The notes beneath the pieces are model-generated. The model was not told the DNA's origin and did no database searches. It saw only the letters and a program-made list of their open reading frames with translations. From positions 4,278,001-4,342,000 of the forward strand of contig NZ_CP163443.1 in the NCBI RefSeq assembly GCF_041053055.1: a stretch of 64,000 bases of DNA, given 5' to 3'. Each line of letters opens with the position of its first letter. Positions within the stretch are counted from its first letter, which is position 1. This document shows positions 24,909 through 32,969 of this stretch, piece after piece. Position numbers and translations under genes: made by a program. This DNA comes from Streptomyces sp. R41. GTDB taxonomy: Bacteria > Actinomycetota > Actinomycetes > Streptomycetales > Streptomycetaceae.

Positions 24909-25026
24909 ATGTTGATTTTTCAAAGGTGGATTCACCAGGAATCCGGCGCCCCGTCACCAGCGGGACTCGTCCATCGTACGTGACCAACGGGGCCGGGTGC
25001 CAGCGTATTCCCGACGGCCGCGCGCG

Positions 25027-25572
25027 CTACTCGCCCCGCTGCTTCCGTTTCGCCGCCGCGATCGCGCGGTCCGACTCGCGCCGGTCCTGCTTCTCACGCA
25101 GGGTCTGTCGCTTGTCGTACTCCTTCTTACCGCGGGCGAGCGCGATCTCGGCCTTCGCTCGACCGTCCTTGAAGTACAGGGCGAGGGGCACGATCGTGTG
25201 ACCCGTCTCCTGGGACTTCGACTCCAGCTTGTCGATCTCCTCGCGGTGCAGGAGCAGCTTGCGCTTGCGCCGCACGGAGTGGTTGGTCCAGGTGCCCTGG
25301 CTGTACTCGGGGATGTGGGCGTTGTGCAGCCACGCCTCGTTCCCGTCGATCTGGACGAAGCCGTCGGTCAGCGAGGCGCGTCCCTGGCGCAGCGACTTCA
25401 CCTCGGTGCCGGTGAGCACGAGCCCGGCCTCGTAGGTGTCGATGATCGCGTAGTCGTGCCGTGCCTTCTTGTTCTGCGCGACGATCTTGCGCTTGCCGTC
25501 CTTGGCCTTGGCGGAGGCCGCCCCGCCCTGCTTGGGCTGGGACTCTTTCGGTACGTACATTCCCTTGCTCAT
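25027..25572 (-). CDS. smpB: SsrA-binding protein SmpB
   Basis: SmpB binds tmRNA and delivers it to stalled ribosomes. The conserved core is clear: [33 protein letters not shown], the beta-barrel segment [18 protein letters not shown] and the basic C-terminal tail with [14 protein letters not shown]. An N-terminal extension of about 30 residues rich in Lys, Ser and Gln precedes the core. In-frame ATG codons at 25584, 25572 and 25560 are all possible starts and none has a good ribosome-binding site. I use 25572. It is adjacent to ssrA, as in many actinobacteria. Confidence 0.93.
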   Translation of the reverse strand: MSKGMYVPKESQPKQGGAASAKAKDGKRKIVAQNKKARHDYAIIDTYEAGLVLTGTEVKSLRQGRASLTDGFVQIDGNEAWLHNAHIPEYSQGTWTNHSVRRKRKLLLHREEIDKLESKSQETGHTIVPLALYFKDGRAKAEIALARGKKEYDKRQTLREKQDRRESDRAIAAAKRKQRGE

Positions 25573-25663
25573 AGTGCTGGCCATTTTCGCACTACAGAGG
25601 GGTCAGTGGGAAAGCCGATTACGAAGCCGTCGAACGGTCGGCCACCAGAACCCCGAAAGTCGG

Positions 25664-26833
25664 CTACGACTCGTCCCCGAGCCCGCTCAGCACCGTCTCG
25701 GCCCGCTGCAGGGATCCGTCGTCCGCCTCCAGGTCGGGGGTGATGCCCCGGCCGTCCACGCCGCGCCCGGAGGGGGTGCGGTAGTGCCCGACGGTCAGCT
25801 CGGCGACGGAGCCGTCGGGCAGCCGGCTCGGCATCTGGACCGAGCCCTTGCCGAAGGTCCTGGAGCCCACGACGACCGCGCGGCCGCGGTCCTGGAGGGC
25901 TCCGGTGAGCAGCTCGGCCGCGCTCATCGTGCCGCCGTCGACGAGCGCGACCAGGGGTCTGGCCGTGTCGCCGCCGGAGGCGGCGTGCAGGGCGCGCTGC
26001 TCTCCGTTCACGTCGTACGTGGCGACGAGGCCGCCGTCGAGGAAGGCGGAGGCGGCGGTGACGGCCTCGGTGACCAGGCCTCCGGAGTTGCCGCGCAGGT
26101 CGAGGACGATTCCGGCCCGCCGGGGGGCCTCGGCGACGGCGGTCCGTACGAGATCGCCCGAGCCCTTGGTGAAGGCGGCGACCTTGATCACGGTGACGCC
26201 GCCGGGAAGCTTGTGGATGGTCACGGAGTCCGTGGACAGCCTGGCCCGGCGCAGTGTCCGGCTCCACGCGCGCGTGCCGCGCTCCAGGTCGAGGGAGACC
26301 TCCGTACCGGCGGCCGCGTCGTCCGCGTCGCCGCGCAGTAAGGAGACGACCTCGGTGATCGGCCGGCCGTCGACCTTCTCGCCGTCGACACTGCGCAGCC
26401 GGTCGCCCTTGCGGATCCCGGCGGCGGCCGCGGGCGACCCGGTCTGCACGCGGGTCACTTCGATACGTCCGTCACGCTCGCGCCGGGCCCAGAGCCCGAC
26501 GCCGGTGTACTGGCCGTCGAGGGCTTCCTCGAACTCCTCGTACTCGCCCTGGGAGTAGACCGCGCCCCAGCGGTCGCCGCTGCGGCTGACGGCCCGCTCG
26601 GCGGCCTCCATGGGCGACTTGCCGTCGGCCATCGCCTCGGCGGCGGCCTCGGTGACGTCCTCGTGGTGGCCGGTGGGCGTCGAACGGGACGACGCGCTGG
26701 AATGGGATTTCCGGCCGGGGTCGGAGAAGGATCCGGTCGTCGCGCCGACGACGAGGACGCTCGCGAACACCAATGTCAGGGCGGCCCCGCGGCGGATGCG
26801 GCGGGGCTCACAGAACAGGTCACGGCCTGACAT
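25664..26833 (-). CDS. S41 carboxy-terminal processing protease (PDZ)
   Basis: A 389-residue CtpA-like serine protease, taken from ATG 26833. A basic N-terminus is followed by one hydrophobic segment (ALTLVFASVLVVGATTG), acting as signal anchor, so the enzyme acts outside the membrane. A PDZ domain covers about residues 100-185 (VGLWARRERDGRIEVTRV, AAAAGIRKGDRLRSVDG). The catalytic serine is Ser304 in GGTMSAAELL and the lysine is Lys329 in FGKGSVQ, the expected Ser-Lys dyad. It lies between smpB and ftsX, where a link with envelope or division protein processing is plausible but unproven. Confidence 0.93.
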   Translation of the reverse strand: MSGRDLFCEPRRIRRGAALTLVFASVLVVGATTGSFSDPGRKSHSSASSRSTPTGHHEDVTEAAAEAMADGKSPMEAAERAVSRSGDRWGAVYSQGEYEEFEEALDGQYTGVGLWARRERDGRIEVTRVQTGSPAAAAGIRKGDRLRSVDGEKVDGRPITEVVSLLRGDADDAAAGTEVSLDLERGTRAWSRTLRRARLSTDSVTIHKLPGGVTVIKVAAFTKGSGDLVRTAVAEAPRRAGIVLDLRGNSGGLVTEAVTAASAFLDGGLVATYDVNGEQRALHAASGGDTARPLVALVDGGTMSAAELLTGALQDRGRAVVVGSRTFGKGSVQMPSRLPDGSVAELTVGHYRTPSGRGVDGRGITPDLEADDGSLQRAETVLSGLGDES

Positions 26834-26858
26834 GCCGGTGAGTCTAGGACAACGCAAA

Positions 26859-26888
26859 GGGCCGTACCGCCGGTTGGCAGTACGGCCC
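26859..26888 (-). terminator. Hairpin after ftsX
   Basis: GGGCCGTAC and GTACGGCCC form a nine-base stem with a 12-base loop. It lies 12 bases after the ftsX stop on the minus strand and is followed by CTTTGCG, a weak T-run. Confidence 0.6.
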
Positions 26889-26900
26889 CCTTGGCATGCA

Positions 26901-27821
26901 TCACACCTTCAGGTACTTGCGCAACGCGAAGAACGCGGCCAGCGCGGGCATCAGCAGACTCGTCGCGAGGATGAGCGGCAGCTTCGTCAACACGGCGTCC
27001 CAGCCGATGAAGTTGATCAAATTCAGCTTCTCGGACAGCGCCAGACCATGATCGATGATGAAGTACCGCGCGATCAGCAGGAATCCGCAGGCGACACCAC
27101 CGCCGATGAGCCCGGCGACCGCGGCCTCCATGATGAACGGCGCCTGGATGTAGAAGCCGGAGGCGCCGACGAGGCGCATGATCCCCGTCTCTCTCCTTCG
27201 GCTGAACGCGGAGACACGCACCGTGTTGACGATCAGCATCAGCGCGACGACGAGCATCATCGCCATCACCGCGCGCGCGGCCCAGTTCATGCCGTTGAGC
27301 AGCCCGAAGAGGTTGTCCAGGATGCCCTTCTGGTCCTGCACGGACTGCACGCCGTCACGCCCGTCGAAGGCGGTCGCGATGACCTGGTACTTCTCCGGGT
27401 CCTTCAGCTTGATCCGGTACGACTCCTGCATCTGGTCCGGCGTGAGGGAGCTGGCCAGCGGGGAGTCGCCGAACTGCTCCTTGTAGTGCTTGTACGCCTG
27501 GTCCGAGGACTCGTAGCTGACCTTCTGGACGACCGAGGACATCTTGTCCAGGTCGGCGAGGATCTGCTTCTTCTGGTCGGCGGTCACCGCGCCCTTGGCG
27601 CAGTTGGGGTCGGACTCGGCATCGCTCTTGTTGCAGAGGAAGATCGAGACGTTGACCTTGTCGTACCAGTAGCCCTTCATCGTGCTGACCTGGTCGCTCA
27701 TCAGGAGCGAACCGCCGAACAGGGCGAGCGAGAGGGCGACCGAGACGACGACCGCGAAGGTCATGGTCAGATTGCGGCGGAGACCGACACCGATCTCCGA
27801 CAGAACGAACTGCGCGCGCAT
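26901..27821 (-). CDS. ftsX: Cell-division ABC transporter permease FtsX
   Basis: A 306-residue FtsX. There is one N-terminal membrane helix (about 20-42), a large extracytoplasmic domain holding two cysteines (FLCNKSDAESDPNCAKG), then three helices near 170-195, 225-255 and 280-300. FtsX pairs with FtsE and, in actinobacteria, transmits ATP hydrolysis to peptidoglycan hydrolases such as RipC-type enzymes. The gene lies 33 bases after ftsE on the same strand. The order ftsE-ftsX and the nearby smpB and prfB match other streptomycetes. Confidence 0.95.
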   Translation of the reverse strand: MRAQFVLSEIGVGLRRNLTMTFAVVVSVALSLALFGGSLLMSDQVSTMKGYWYDKVNVSIFLCNKSDAESDPNCAKGAVTADQKKQILADLDKMSSVVQKVSYESSDQAYKHYKEQFGDSPLASSLTPDQMQESYRIKLKDPEKYQVIATAFDGRDGVQSVQDQKGILDNLFGLLNGMNWAARAVMAMMLVVALMLIVNTVRVSAFSRRRETGIMRLVGASGFYIQAPFIMEAAVAGLIGGGVACGFLLIARYFIIDHGLALSEKLNLINFIGWDAVLTKLPLILATSLLMPALAAFFALRKYLKV

Positions 27822-27854
27822 GGCGTCTTCTTCAGACCTTTCCGTGGACGATGA

Positions 27855-28544
27855 TCAGTGCTGGTAGCCGTAGACGCCGCGCGCCTGGTCGCGGACGAGA
27901 CGGCCCTTCTCCAGCTCGATGACGCGCTTGCGCATCTGGTCCACGATGTTCTGGTCGTGGGTCGCCATCACCACGGTCGTGCCCGTCCGGTTGATGCGGT
28001 CGAGCAGCTTCATGATGCCGACGGAGGTCTGCGGGTCGAGGTTTCCGGTCGGCTCGTCGGCGATGAGGAGCTTGGGCCGGTTCACGAAGGCTCTCGCGAT
28101 GGCCACGCGCTGCTGCTCACCACCGGACAGCTCGCCGGGCATCCGGTCCTCCTTGCCGCCCAGGCCGACGAGGTCGAGCACCTGGGGCACGGACTTGCGG
28201 ATCTCGCCACGGGACTTGCCGATGACCTCCTGGGCGAAGGCCACGTTCTCGGCGACCGTCTTGTTCGGCAGGAGGCGGAAGTCCTGGAACACGGTCCCCA
28301 GCTGGCGGCGCATCTGCGGCACCTTCCAGTTGGAGATGCGCGCGAGGTCCTTGCCCAGGACGTGCACCTGACCATGACTGCATCGCTCCTCGCGGAGGAT
28401 CAGCCGCAGGAAGGTGGACTTTCCGGAGCCGGAGGACCCCACGAGGAACACGAACTCTCCGCGCTCGACCTCCAGGGAGACATCCCTGAGAGCGGGGCGG
28501 GTCTGCTTGGGGTAGACCTTGGAGACGTTGTCGAATCGGATCAC
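27855..28544 (-). CDS. ftsE: Cell-division ATP-binding protein FtsE
   Basis: A 229-residue ABC ATPase. The GTG start at 28544 gives the usual [12 protein letters not shown]-terminus; longer frames upstream lack family similarity. Walker A is GSSGSGKST (36-44), the signature LSGGEQQR (139-146) and Walker B LLIADE (159-164). It ends with the short basic tail typical of FtsE. It energises FtsX to control septal wall hydrolysis. ftsX follows after 33 bases. Confidence 0.95.
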   Translation of the reverse strand: MIRFDNVSKVYPKQTRPALRDVSLEVERGEFVFLVGSSGSGKSTFLRLILREERCSHGQVHVLGKDLARISNWKVPQMRRQLGTVFQDFRLLPNKTVAENVAFAQEVIGKSRGEIRKSVPQVLDLVGLGGKEDRMPGELSGGEQQRVAIARAFVNRPKLLIADEPTGNLDPQTSVGIMKLLDRINRTGTTVVMATHDQNIVDQMRKRVIELEKGRLVRDQARGVYGYQH

Positions 28545-28974
28545 GGATGCACCACGGGTCGCCGGGGGTAGGTGTGCGTGACCATACGCGACCCGGGTGC
28601 GCAAGCGCAGGCGCTGGTAGGGGTTGCGGGGGGCTTGTGCTGTTTTGTGCGGGTCTTTGGCGCGGGGGGACGGGGGGTACGGGGCTGAGAGGCGCCCCCG
28701 GGGAGCGCCCCGCAGGGGCGCGGGGCTCTGACATCATGCGGCTCCGCCGCGTGGGCGCGAGCAACCAAGACGCACCCGCAGCCGCGAAAAACGACCCCAG
28801 GCACCCCTCCGAGAGCGGTAGTTTCCCGGCCTACCCAGCGGAGTGCCGGGGCAGGATAAGGCGAGCCGCGCCGAAATCGGCGGAACCTGGCACAGTGGAG
28901 GGGGAACGGTTGCGTCCCCCGCAGCGTTATGTAGAGCGTTGTGTACGGGGATACGGCGCAAGGAGGGCGAGCGC
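28545..28974. other. Gene-free stretch upstream of ftsE with repeat
   Basis: 430 bases separate the divergent ftsE and zinc-ribbon genes. The middle (about 28711-28786) is a G/C-rich palindromic block including GGGGCGCGGGGCTCTGACATC, shortened here to GGGGCGCGGGGCTC, and GCGGCTCCGCCGCGTGGGCG, a sequence type I know as common between Streptomyces genes. No clear promoter consensus was found. Confidence 0.5.
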
Positions 28975-29166
28975 ATGACGTACGACCGATTGGTGTGCGC
29001 GAACTGTGCGGCGCCCGTGAGCGAGGGCCGCTGTCCCGTCTGCCGCGCGAACCGCGAGCGGCTCCAGCAGGAGAGCCCCTTCGCGGGCCTGAACCCCATG
29101 GCGCTGATCGCGTTGCTGGCCGTGCTGATCGCGGCATTGGCGCTGGTGGCCCACCAGACGGCGTGA
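28975..29166 (+). CDS. Zinc-ribbon membrane microprotein
   Basis: A 63-residue protein starting at ATG 28975, with AAGGAGG eight bases upstream, which makes translation very likely despite the size. The N-terminus has two CxxC-type knuckles, CANC and CPVC, spaced as in a zinc ribbon. A single C-terminal membrane helix (ALIALLAVLIAALALVA) follows. A strong terminator lies after it. It is divergent from ftsE. It may be a small membrane-tethered regulator or assembly factor; no function is known to me. Confidence 0.8.
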   Translation: MTYDRLVCANCAAPVSEGRCPVCRANRERLQQESPFAGLNPMALIALLAVLIAALALVAHQTA

Positions 29167-29212
29167 GACGGGCGCGGGCGGTGCGCCCACCCGTGAGGCG
29201 TCCCTGACATGA

Positions 29213-29245
29213 GAAGGGCCCGGAGCGAGCTGCTCCGGGCCCTTC
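29213..29245. terminator. Bidirectional terminator
   Basis: GAAGGGCCCGGAGC and GCTCCGGGCCCTTC form a perfect 14-base stem with a five-base loop. It sits between the convergent zinc-ribbon gene and the LAETG gene and can serve both. Confidence 0.8.
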
Positions 29246-29261
29246 GTCACGTACGCGTCCG

Positions 29262-29924
29262 TCAGGCGGCGGCACCGCCGCGGCCGCCCGCGAGGCGAGG
29301 CAGCATGCGGAAGCCGATACCGCCGGCGATCATCGTGGCAGCGCCGACCAGCAGGAACATGGTCTGACCGGCACCCGTCTCGGCCAGCTCGCCGTCGCTC
29401 TTGCCCTGGGCCGAGGTGTCGGACGAGGTGTCCGAGCCGGTGTCGGTCAGGGACGAGGAGCCCTCCTCCTGAGTGGAGGAGCCACCGTCGGGGTCGGTGT
29501 TGCTGTTGCCGTTACCGTTCCCGTTGCCATTCCCGTTGCCGTTCCCATTCCCGTTGCCCGGGTCGGTGGGCTCGGTGGTCGGGTCGGTGGGCTCCTCCGT
29601 GGGCTCGGTCGGCTCCTCGGTGGGCTCCGTCGGCTCCTCCGTGGGCTCGGTCGGCTCCTCAGTGGGCTCCGTGGGCACCACGGTGGGCGTGGGCGGCTCC
29701 TCGGTCGGGATACCCGTCTCGGTCGGGGTCGGCGTCGGGTCGTCGTCGAGCCCGGCGTGGACACCGACACCGGTCTCGTCGGCGCTGGCGCCCACGCTCA
29801 GGCCACCCACCTGCACGCCGAGGTCGAGTGCCGAAGCGGCACCCGCCGCGGTCAGCGAAGCACCGGCGGCAATCACCGTGCCGGCGGCTATCCGCGCCAC
29901 GCGGATCCGCGTCTTCTTGGTCAT
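29262..29924 (-). CDS. LAETG sortase-anchored, PT- and NG-repeat surface protein
   Basis: A 220-residue cell-wall protein. An N-terminal signal peptide ends near AGAASA. A short domain precedes a run of Thr-Glu-Pro repeats (TEEPTEP units), then an alternating Gly-Asn stretch, a Ser/Thr/Asp-rich stalk and the sorting signal LAETG (180-184). A hydrophobic helix and a basic tail complete the signal. LAXTG is the motif used by class E sortases of Streptomyces. The repeats suit a stalk spanning the wall. The exposed head is only about 40 residues, so the protein may be mainly a spacer. A strong terminator lies after the gene. Confidence 0.88.
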   Translation of the reverse strand: MTKKTRIRVARIAAGTVIAAGASLTAAGAASALDLGVQVGGLSVGASADETGVGVHAGLDDDPTPTPTETGIPTEEPPTPTVVPTEPTEEPTEPTEEPTEPTEEPTEPTEEPTDPTTEPTDPGNGNGNGNGNGNGNGNGNSNTDPDGGSSTQEEGSSSLTDTGSDTSSDTSAQGKSDGELAETGAGQTMFLLVGAATMIAGGIGFRMLPRLAGGRGGAAA

Positions 29925-30165
29925 CTGCCTGCTACCCCCAGTAGCTGATCGTCAATGGAGCAGCGCCCGGGGCCACGGCGTCACAGGTGGCTTCTCTCAA
30001 GCCCCCCGGTTCACATGCGCCCCAGAGATACGCATGCCACGCGTTACCCTTCCCAGTTTTCAAAGCAGCGTCAAGGTCGTTGCGTACGCGATGTCCGGAT
30101 CAACATCATTTGCCTGCCGTGAGGACATGTGACTGTGACGTAAAACCCAGACAACCCACACACAA
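29925..30165. other. Gap between LAETG gene and prfB terminator
   Basis: About 240 bases with a lower-GC stretch at 30030-30165 (for example GACGTAAAACCCAGACAACC). It should hold the promoter and leader of the minus-strand LAETG gene. No convincing hexamers, small gene or RNA structure were recognised. Confidence 0.4.
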
Positions 30166-30200
30166 AAGGCAACTGCCGTCCGATGGACGGCAGTTGCCTT
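30166..30200 (-). terminator. Terminator of prfB
   Basis: AAGGCAACTGCCGTCC and GGACGGCAGTTGCCTT make a perfect 16-base stem with a three-base loop. On the minus strand it is followed by TTGTGTG, with T-rich bases, about 50 bases after the prfB stop. Confidence 0.85.
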
Positions 30201-30250
30201 GTCGACAAAGAGGCTTCAATGGGGCGTGAATGCCTCCGCCTTCTGCCCGC

Positions 30251-31357
30251 TTACTTCTCCTGCTGCTTGCGCCAGCGAATTCCGGCCTCGAGGAAACCGT
30301 CGATCTCGCCGCCGAACACGGCCTCGGGGTTGCCGACTTCGAACTCGGTGCGCAGGTCCTTGACCATCTGGTACGGGTGCAGGACGTATGAACGCATCTG
30401 GTTTCCCCAGGAGTTGCCGCCGTCGCCCTTGAGGGCGTCCATCTTGGCCTGCTCCTCCTGCCGGCGCCGCTCGAGCAGCTTGGCCTGCAGAACGTTCATG
30501 GCCGAGGCCTTGTTCTGGATCTGCGACCGCTCGTTCTGGCAGGAGACGACGATGCCGGTGGGAAGGTGGGTCAGCCGCACCGCGGAGTCGGTGGTGTTGA
30601 CGCCCTGACCACCCGGGCCCGACGACCGGTACACATCGACTCGGAGCTCCGACTCGTCGATTTCGATGTGGTCGGTCTGCTCGACGACGGGCAGGATCTC
30701 GACACCGGCGAAGGAGGTCTGGCGACGCCCCTGGTTGTCGAAGGGCGAGATACGGACCAGCCGGTGGGTGCCCTGCTCCACGGAGAGCGTGCCGTAGGCG
30801 TACGGGACGTGGACGGCGAAGGTGGTCGACTTGATGCCGGCCTCTTCCGCGTACGAGGTCTCGTAGAGCTCCGTCTTGTAGCCGTGCCGCTCCGCCCACC
30901 GCAGGTACATGCGCTGGAGCTTCTCGGCGAAGTCGGAGGCGTCGACGCCGCCGGCCTCGGCGCGGATGGTGACGACGGCCTCACGGGAGTCGTACTCCCC
31001 GGACAGCAGGGTCCGGACTTCCATCTCGTCCAGCGCCTTCTTGACGGAGGTGAGCTCGGACTCGGCCTCGGCGCGGGTGTCCGGGTCGTCCTCTTCCTCC
31101 GCCATCTCGAAGAGCACGCTCAGATCGTCGATACGCCCGCGCAGCGCCTCGGCCTTCCTGACCTCCGCCTGGAGGTGGCTCAGCTTGCTGGTGATCTTCT
31201 GCGCCTCGTCCGGGTCGTCCCACAGGGACGGCGCGGCCGCCTGCTCCTCGAGCACGGCGATGTCTGCCCTCAGCTTGGCGAGGTCCAGGACGGCCTCGAT
31301 CGACTCCATGGTCGAGGAGAGGGACTTGAGCTCTTCGGATACATCGACGACTGCCAC
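30251..31357 (-). CDS. prfB: Peptide chain release factor 2
   Basis: A 368-residue RF2 that recognises UGA and UAA stop codons and triggers peptidyl-tRNA hydrolysis. The anticodon-like tripeptide SPF is at 204-206 and the catalytic GGQ at 249-251 ([14 protein letters not shown]). The frame is continuous from ATG 31357, so the +1 programmed frameshift found in many bacterial prfB genes is absent, as known for actinobacteria. It is upstream of the LAETG gene and downstream of pkaB, as I recall in S. coelicolor. Confidence 0.96.
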   Translation of the reverse strand: MAVVDVSEELKSLSSTMESIEAVLDLAKLRADIAVLEEQAAAPSLWDDPDEAQKITSKLSHLQAEVRKAEALRGRIDDLSVLFEMAEEEDDPDTRAEAESELTSVKKALDEMEVRTLLSGEYDSREAVVTIRAEAGGVDASDFAEKLQRMYLRWAERHGYKTELYETSYAEEAGIKSTTFAVHVPYAYGTLSVEQGTHRLVRISPFDNQGRRQTSFAGVEILPVVEQTDHIEIDESELRVDVYRSSGPGGQGVNTTDSAVRLTHLPTGIVVSCQNERSQIQNKASAMNVLQAKLLERRRQEEQAKMDALKGDGGNSWGNQMRSYVLHPYQMVKDLRTEFEVGNPEAVFGGEIDGFLEAGIRWRKQQEK

Positions 31358-31450
31358 GCCTCCAGCGTAACGGCTACGACAAGCGAGCCCAGCCCCTCGC
31401 CCCTACGGGACCGCCACACCAGGCGCCGCCGCGGCCGGGGGTGGGATTTC

Positions 31451-31575
31451 CGCCCCCGTCAGAGGCGCGGGGAACTGCGCGACCAGCCCCCACCCCACCC
31501 GCAGCAAATGGACAACCCGGGGGTCTGGGGGCAGAGCCCCCAGGTACGGGACGGGTAGGGGCGGAGGGGGCGAGA
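31451..31575 (-). repeat. Dispersed two-hairpin 3' element, copy B
   Basis: This is the reverse-oriented copy of the element at 14813-14940. On the minus strand it begins 30 bases after the pkaB stop, in the same orientation relative to the upstream gene as copies A and C. Both hairpins are kept (GGGGGCAGAGCCCCC-type stem and the GCGCGGGGAACTGCGCGAC block). Confidence 0.85.
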
Positions 31576-31604
31576 AACCCCACAGCTCAGCCCCCACCGG
31601 GCGG

Positions 31605-32846
31605 TCACGGGGACGCCGGAGCCGAGTTCTTCGTGTCGGGCGGAGTCGCCCCCGCGTCGTCGCCGGACGTGGCGAGCCATGTGCCGACGCCCACGGCGGC
31701 GACGAGGGCGACGGCAGCCGCCCCGAGTGTGATGCGACGCCGCCGCGCGGAGGCCCGGTGGCGGGCCGACCCCGGCCGGGGCGCGCCCGCGGCACGTGGC
31801 GCACGGGCCGTGCCACGCGCGCCCCCCGCCAGCTCGTCCGGCCCCGGCACCCGCATCGACGTATGCGTATCCCGGTTCGAGTCCGGCGCAGCCCCCGGCA
31901 CCAGCGGCACAGCCCCCCGCCGCTCCCGCGCCGCCGGAGCGGACGGCTCCGCCGTCTCCACGTACGCCTCGTCCCCGTCCGCCGACTCCGCGTCCGGCGA
32001 GTCCACGTCCAACGGCGGCATCCCCGCCAGCAACGGCAACTGCTCCCGCAGCCGCGCCCCGAGCTCCGACGCCCGCAGCCGCGACGCCGGCGCCTTCGCG
32101 AGGCACTGGACGATCAGCTGCCAGAGCTCGTCCGGGATGCCGGGGAGCGGTACGACCGTCTCCGTGACGTGCCGGCGCAGGACCGCTCCCGGGTGCCCGC
32201 CCCCGAAGGGCGTGAACCCGGCAAGGAGCTCGTACAGGACAGTCGCCAAGGCGTAGATGTCGACGGCGGCCCGCGGCGGCAGCCCCTCGATGATCTCGGG
32301 CGCGAGATAGTCCGGCGTACCGATGATCTTCGTGGCCCGGGTCCGGCGGGGCGAGTCGATGAGTTTGGCCACACCGAAGTCCGTCAGGAGGGCGGGGTGG
32401 GATCCGCCGGGACCCAGCGGGCCCTGCATGTCGAGCAGGACGTTCTCGGGCTTCACGTCCCGGTGGACGACCCCCGCGGCGTGCGCGGCCGCGAGCCCGT
32501 CCGCGACATCCGCGACGATCGCGACCGCGGACTCGGGGGCGAGCCGCCGCTCCCGGTCGAGCCGGGTGCGTAGATCGGTCCCCCGGACGAGGTCCATGAC
32601 GAGCGCGAGGTCGTTGCCGTCCACCACCAGGTCGCGCACCGCGACCACGTGCGGATGGTCGAGACCGAGCAGCGCCGTGCGCTCCTGCACGAAGCGCCCC
32701 ACGAGCTCCTGGTCGGACGCGAGGTCCTCGCGCAGCAGCTTGATGGCGACGGGCCCCTCGGGCCCCTCACCCAGCCACACCGTGCCGGCGCTGCCCCGCC
32801 CCAGAATCTGGTTCGCGGTGTACCGGCTCCCGATCTTGCGTGCCAA
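31605..32846 (-). CDS. pkaB: Serine/threonine protein kinase PkaB-like
   Basis: A 413-residue membrane-anchored Hanks-type kinase. The catalytic domain occupies residues 8-270 with GRGSAGTVW, Lys36 in VAIK, the catalytic loop HRDVKPEN (from 128) and DFG (156-158). A Pro/Ala-rich linker and one membrane helix near residue 370-390 (LGAAAVALVAAVGVGTWLA) follow, with a short outer tail (TPPDTKNSAPASP). There is no PASTA domain. Its position, 124 bases downstream of a second kinase, and its length close to 417 residues fit PkaB (SCO2973 as I recall). Substrates are unknown. The dispersed repeat after the stop may end the transcript. Confidence 0.9.
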   Translation of the reverse strand: MARKIGSRYTANQILGRGSAGTVWLGEGPEGPVAIKLLREDLASDQELVGRFVQERTALLGLDHPHVVAVRDLVVDGNDLALVMDLVRGTDLRTRLDRERRLAPESAVAIVADVADGLAAAHAAGVVHRDVKPENVLLDMQGPLGPGGSHPALLTDFGVAKLIDSPRRTRATKIIGTPDYLAPEIIEGLPPRAAVDIYALATVLYELLAGFTPFGGGHPGAVLRRHVTETVVPLPGIPDELWQLIVQCLAKAPASRLRASELGARLREQLPLLAGMPPLDVDSPDAESADGDEAYVETAEPSAPAARERRGAVPLVPGAAPDSNRDTHTSMRVPGPDELAGGARGTARAPRAAGAPRPGSARHRASARRRRITLGAAAVALVAAVGVGTWLATSGDDAGATPPDTKNSAPASP

Positions 32847-32969
32847 GACTGCTCCTACCGAGACGCGTGTTGTCGCTAAAAGTACGCGTCCGAAGAGCCA
32901 ACCTTCACTGCGGAGAGGGAAATCACCCGTCAGGTGTCGACAAATCCCCAGAGTCGGTTGCCCTGGAGG

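Noticed and set aside
30251..31357. Programmed +1 frameshift in prfB
   Set aside because: The frame is continuous from start to stop and no in-frame early TGA exists, as expected for actinobacteria.
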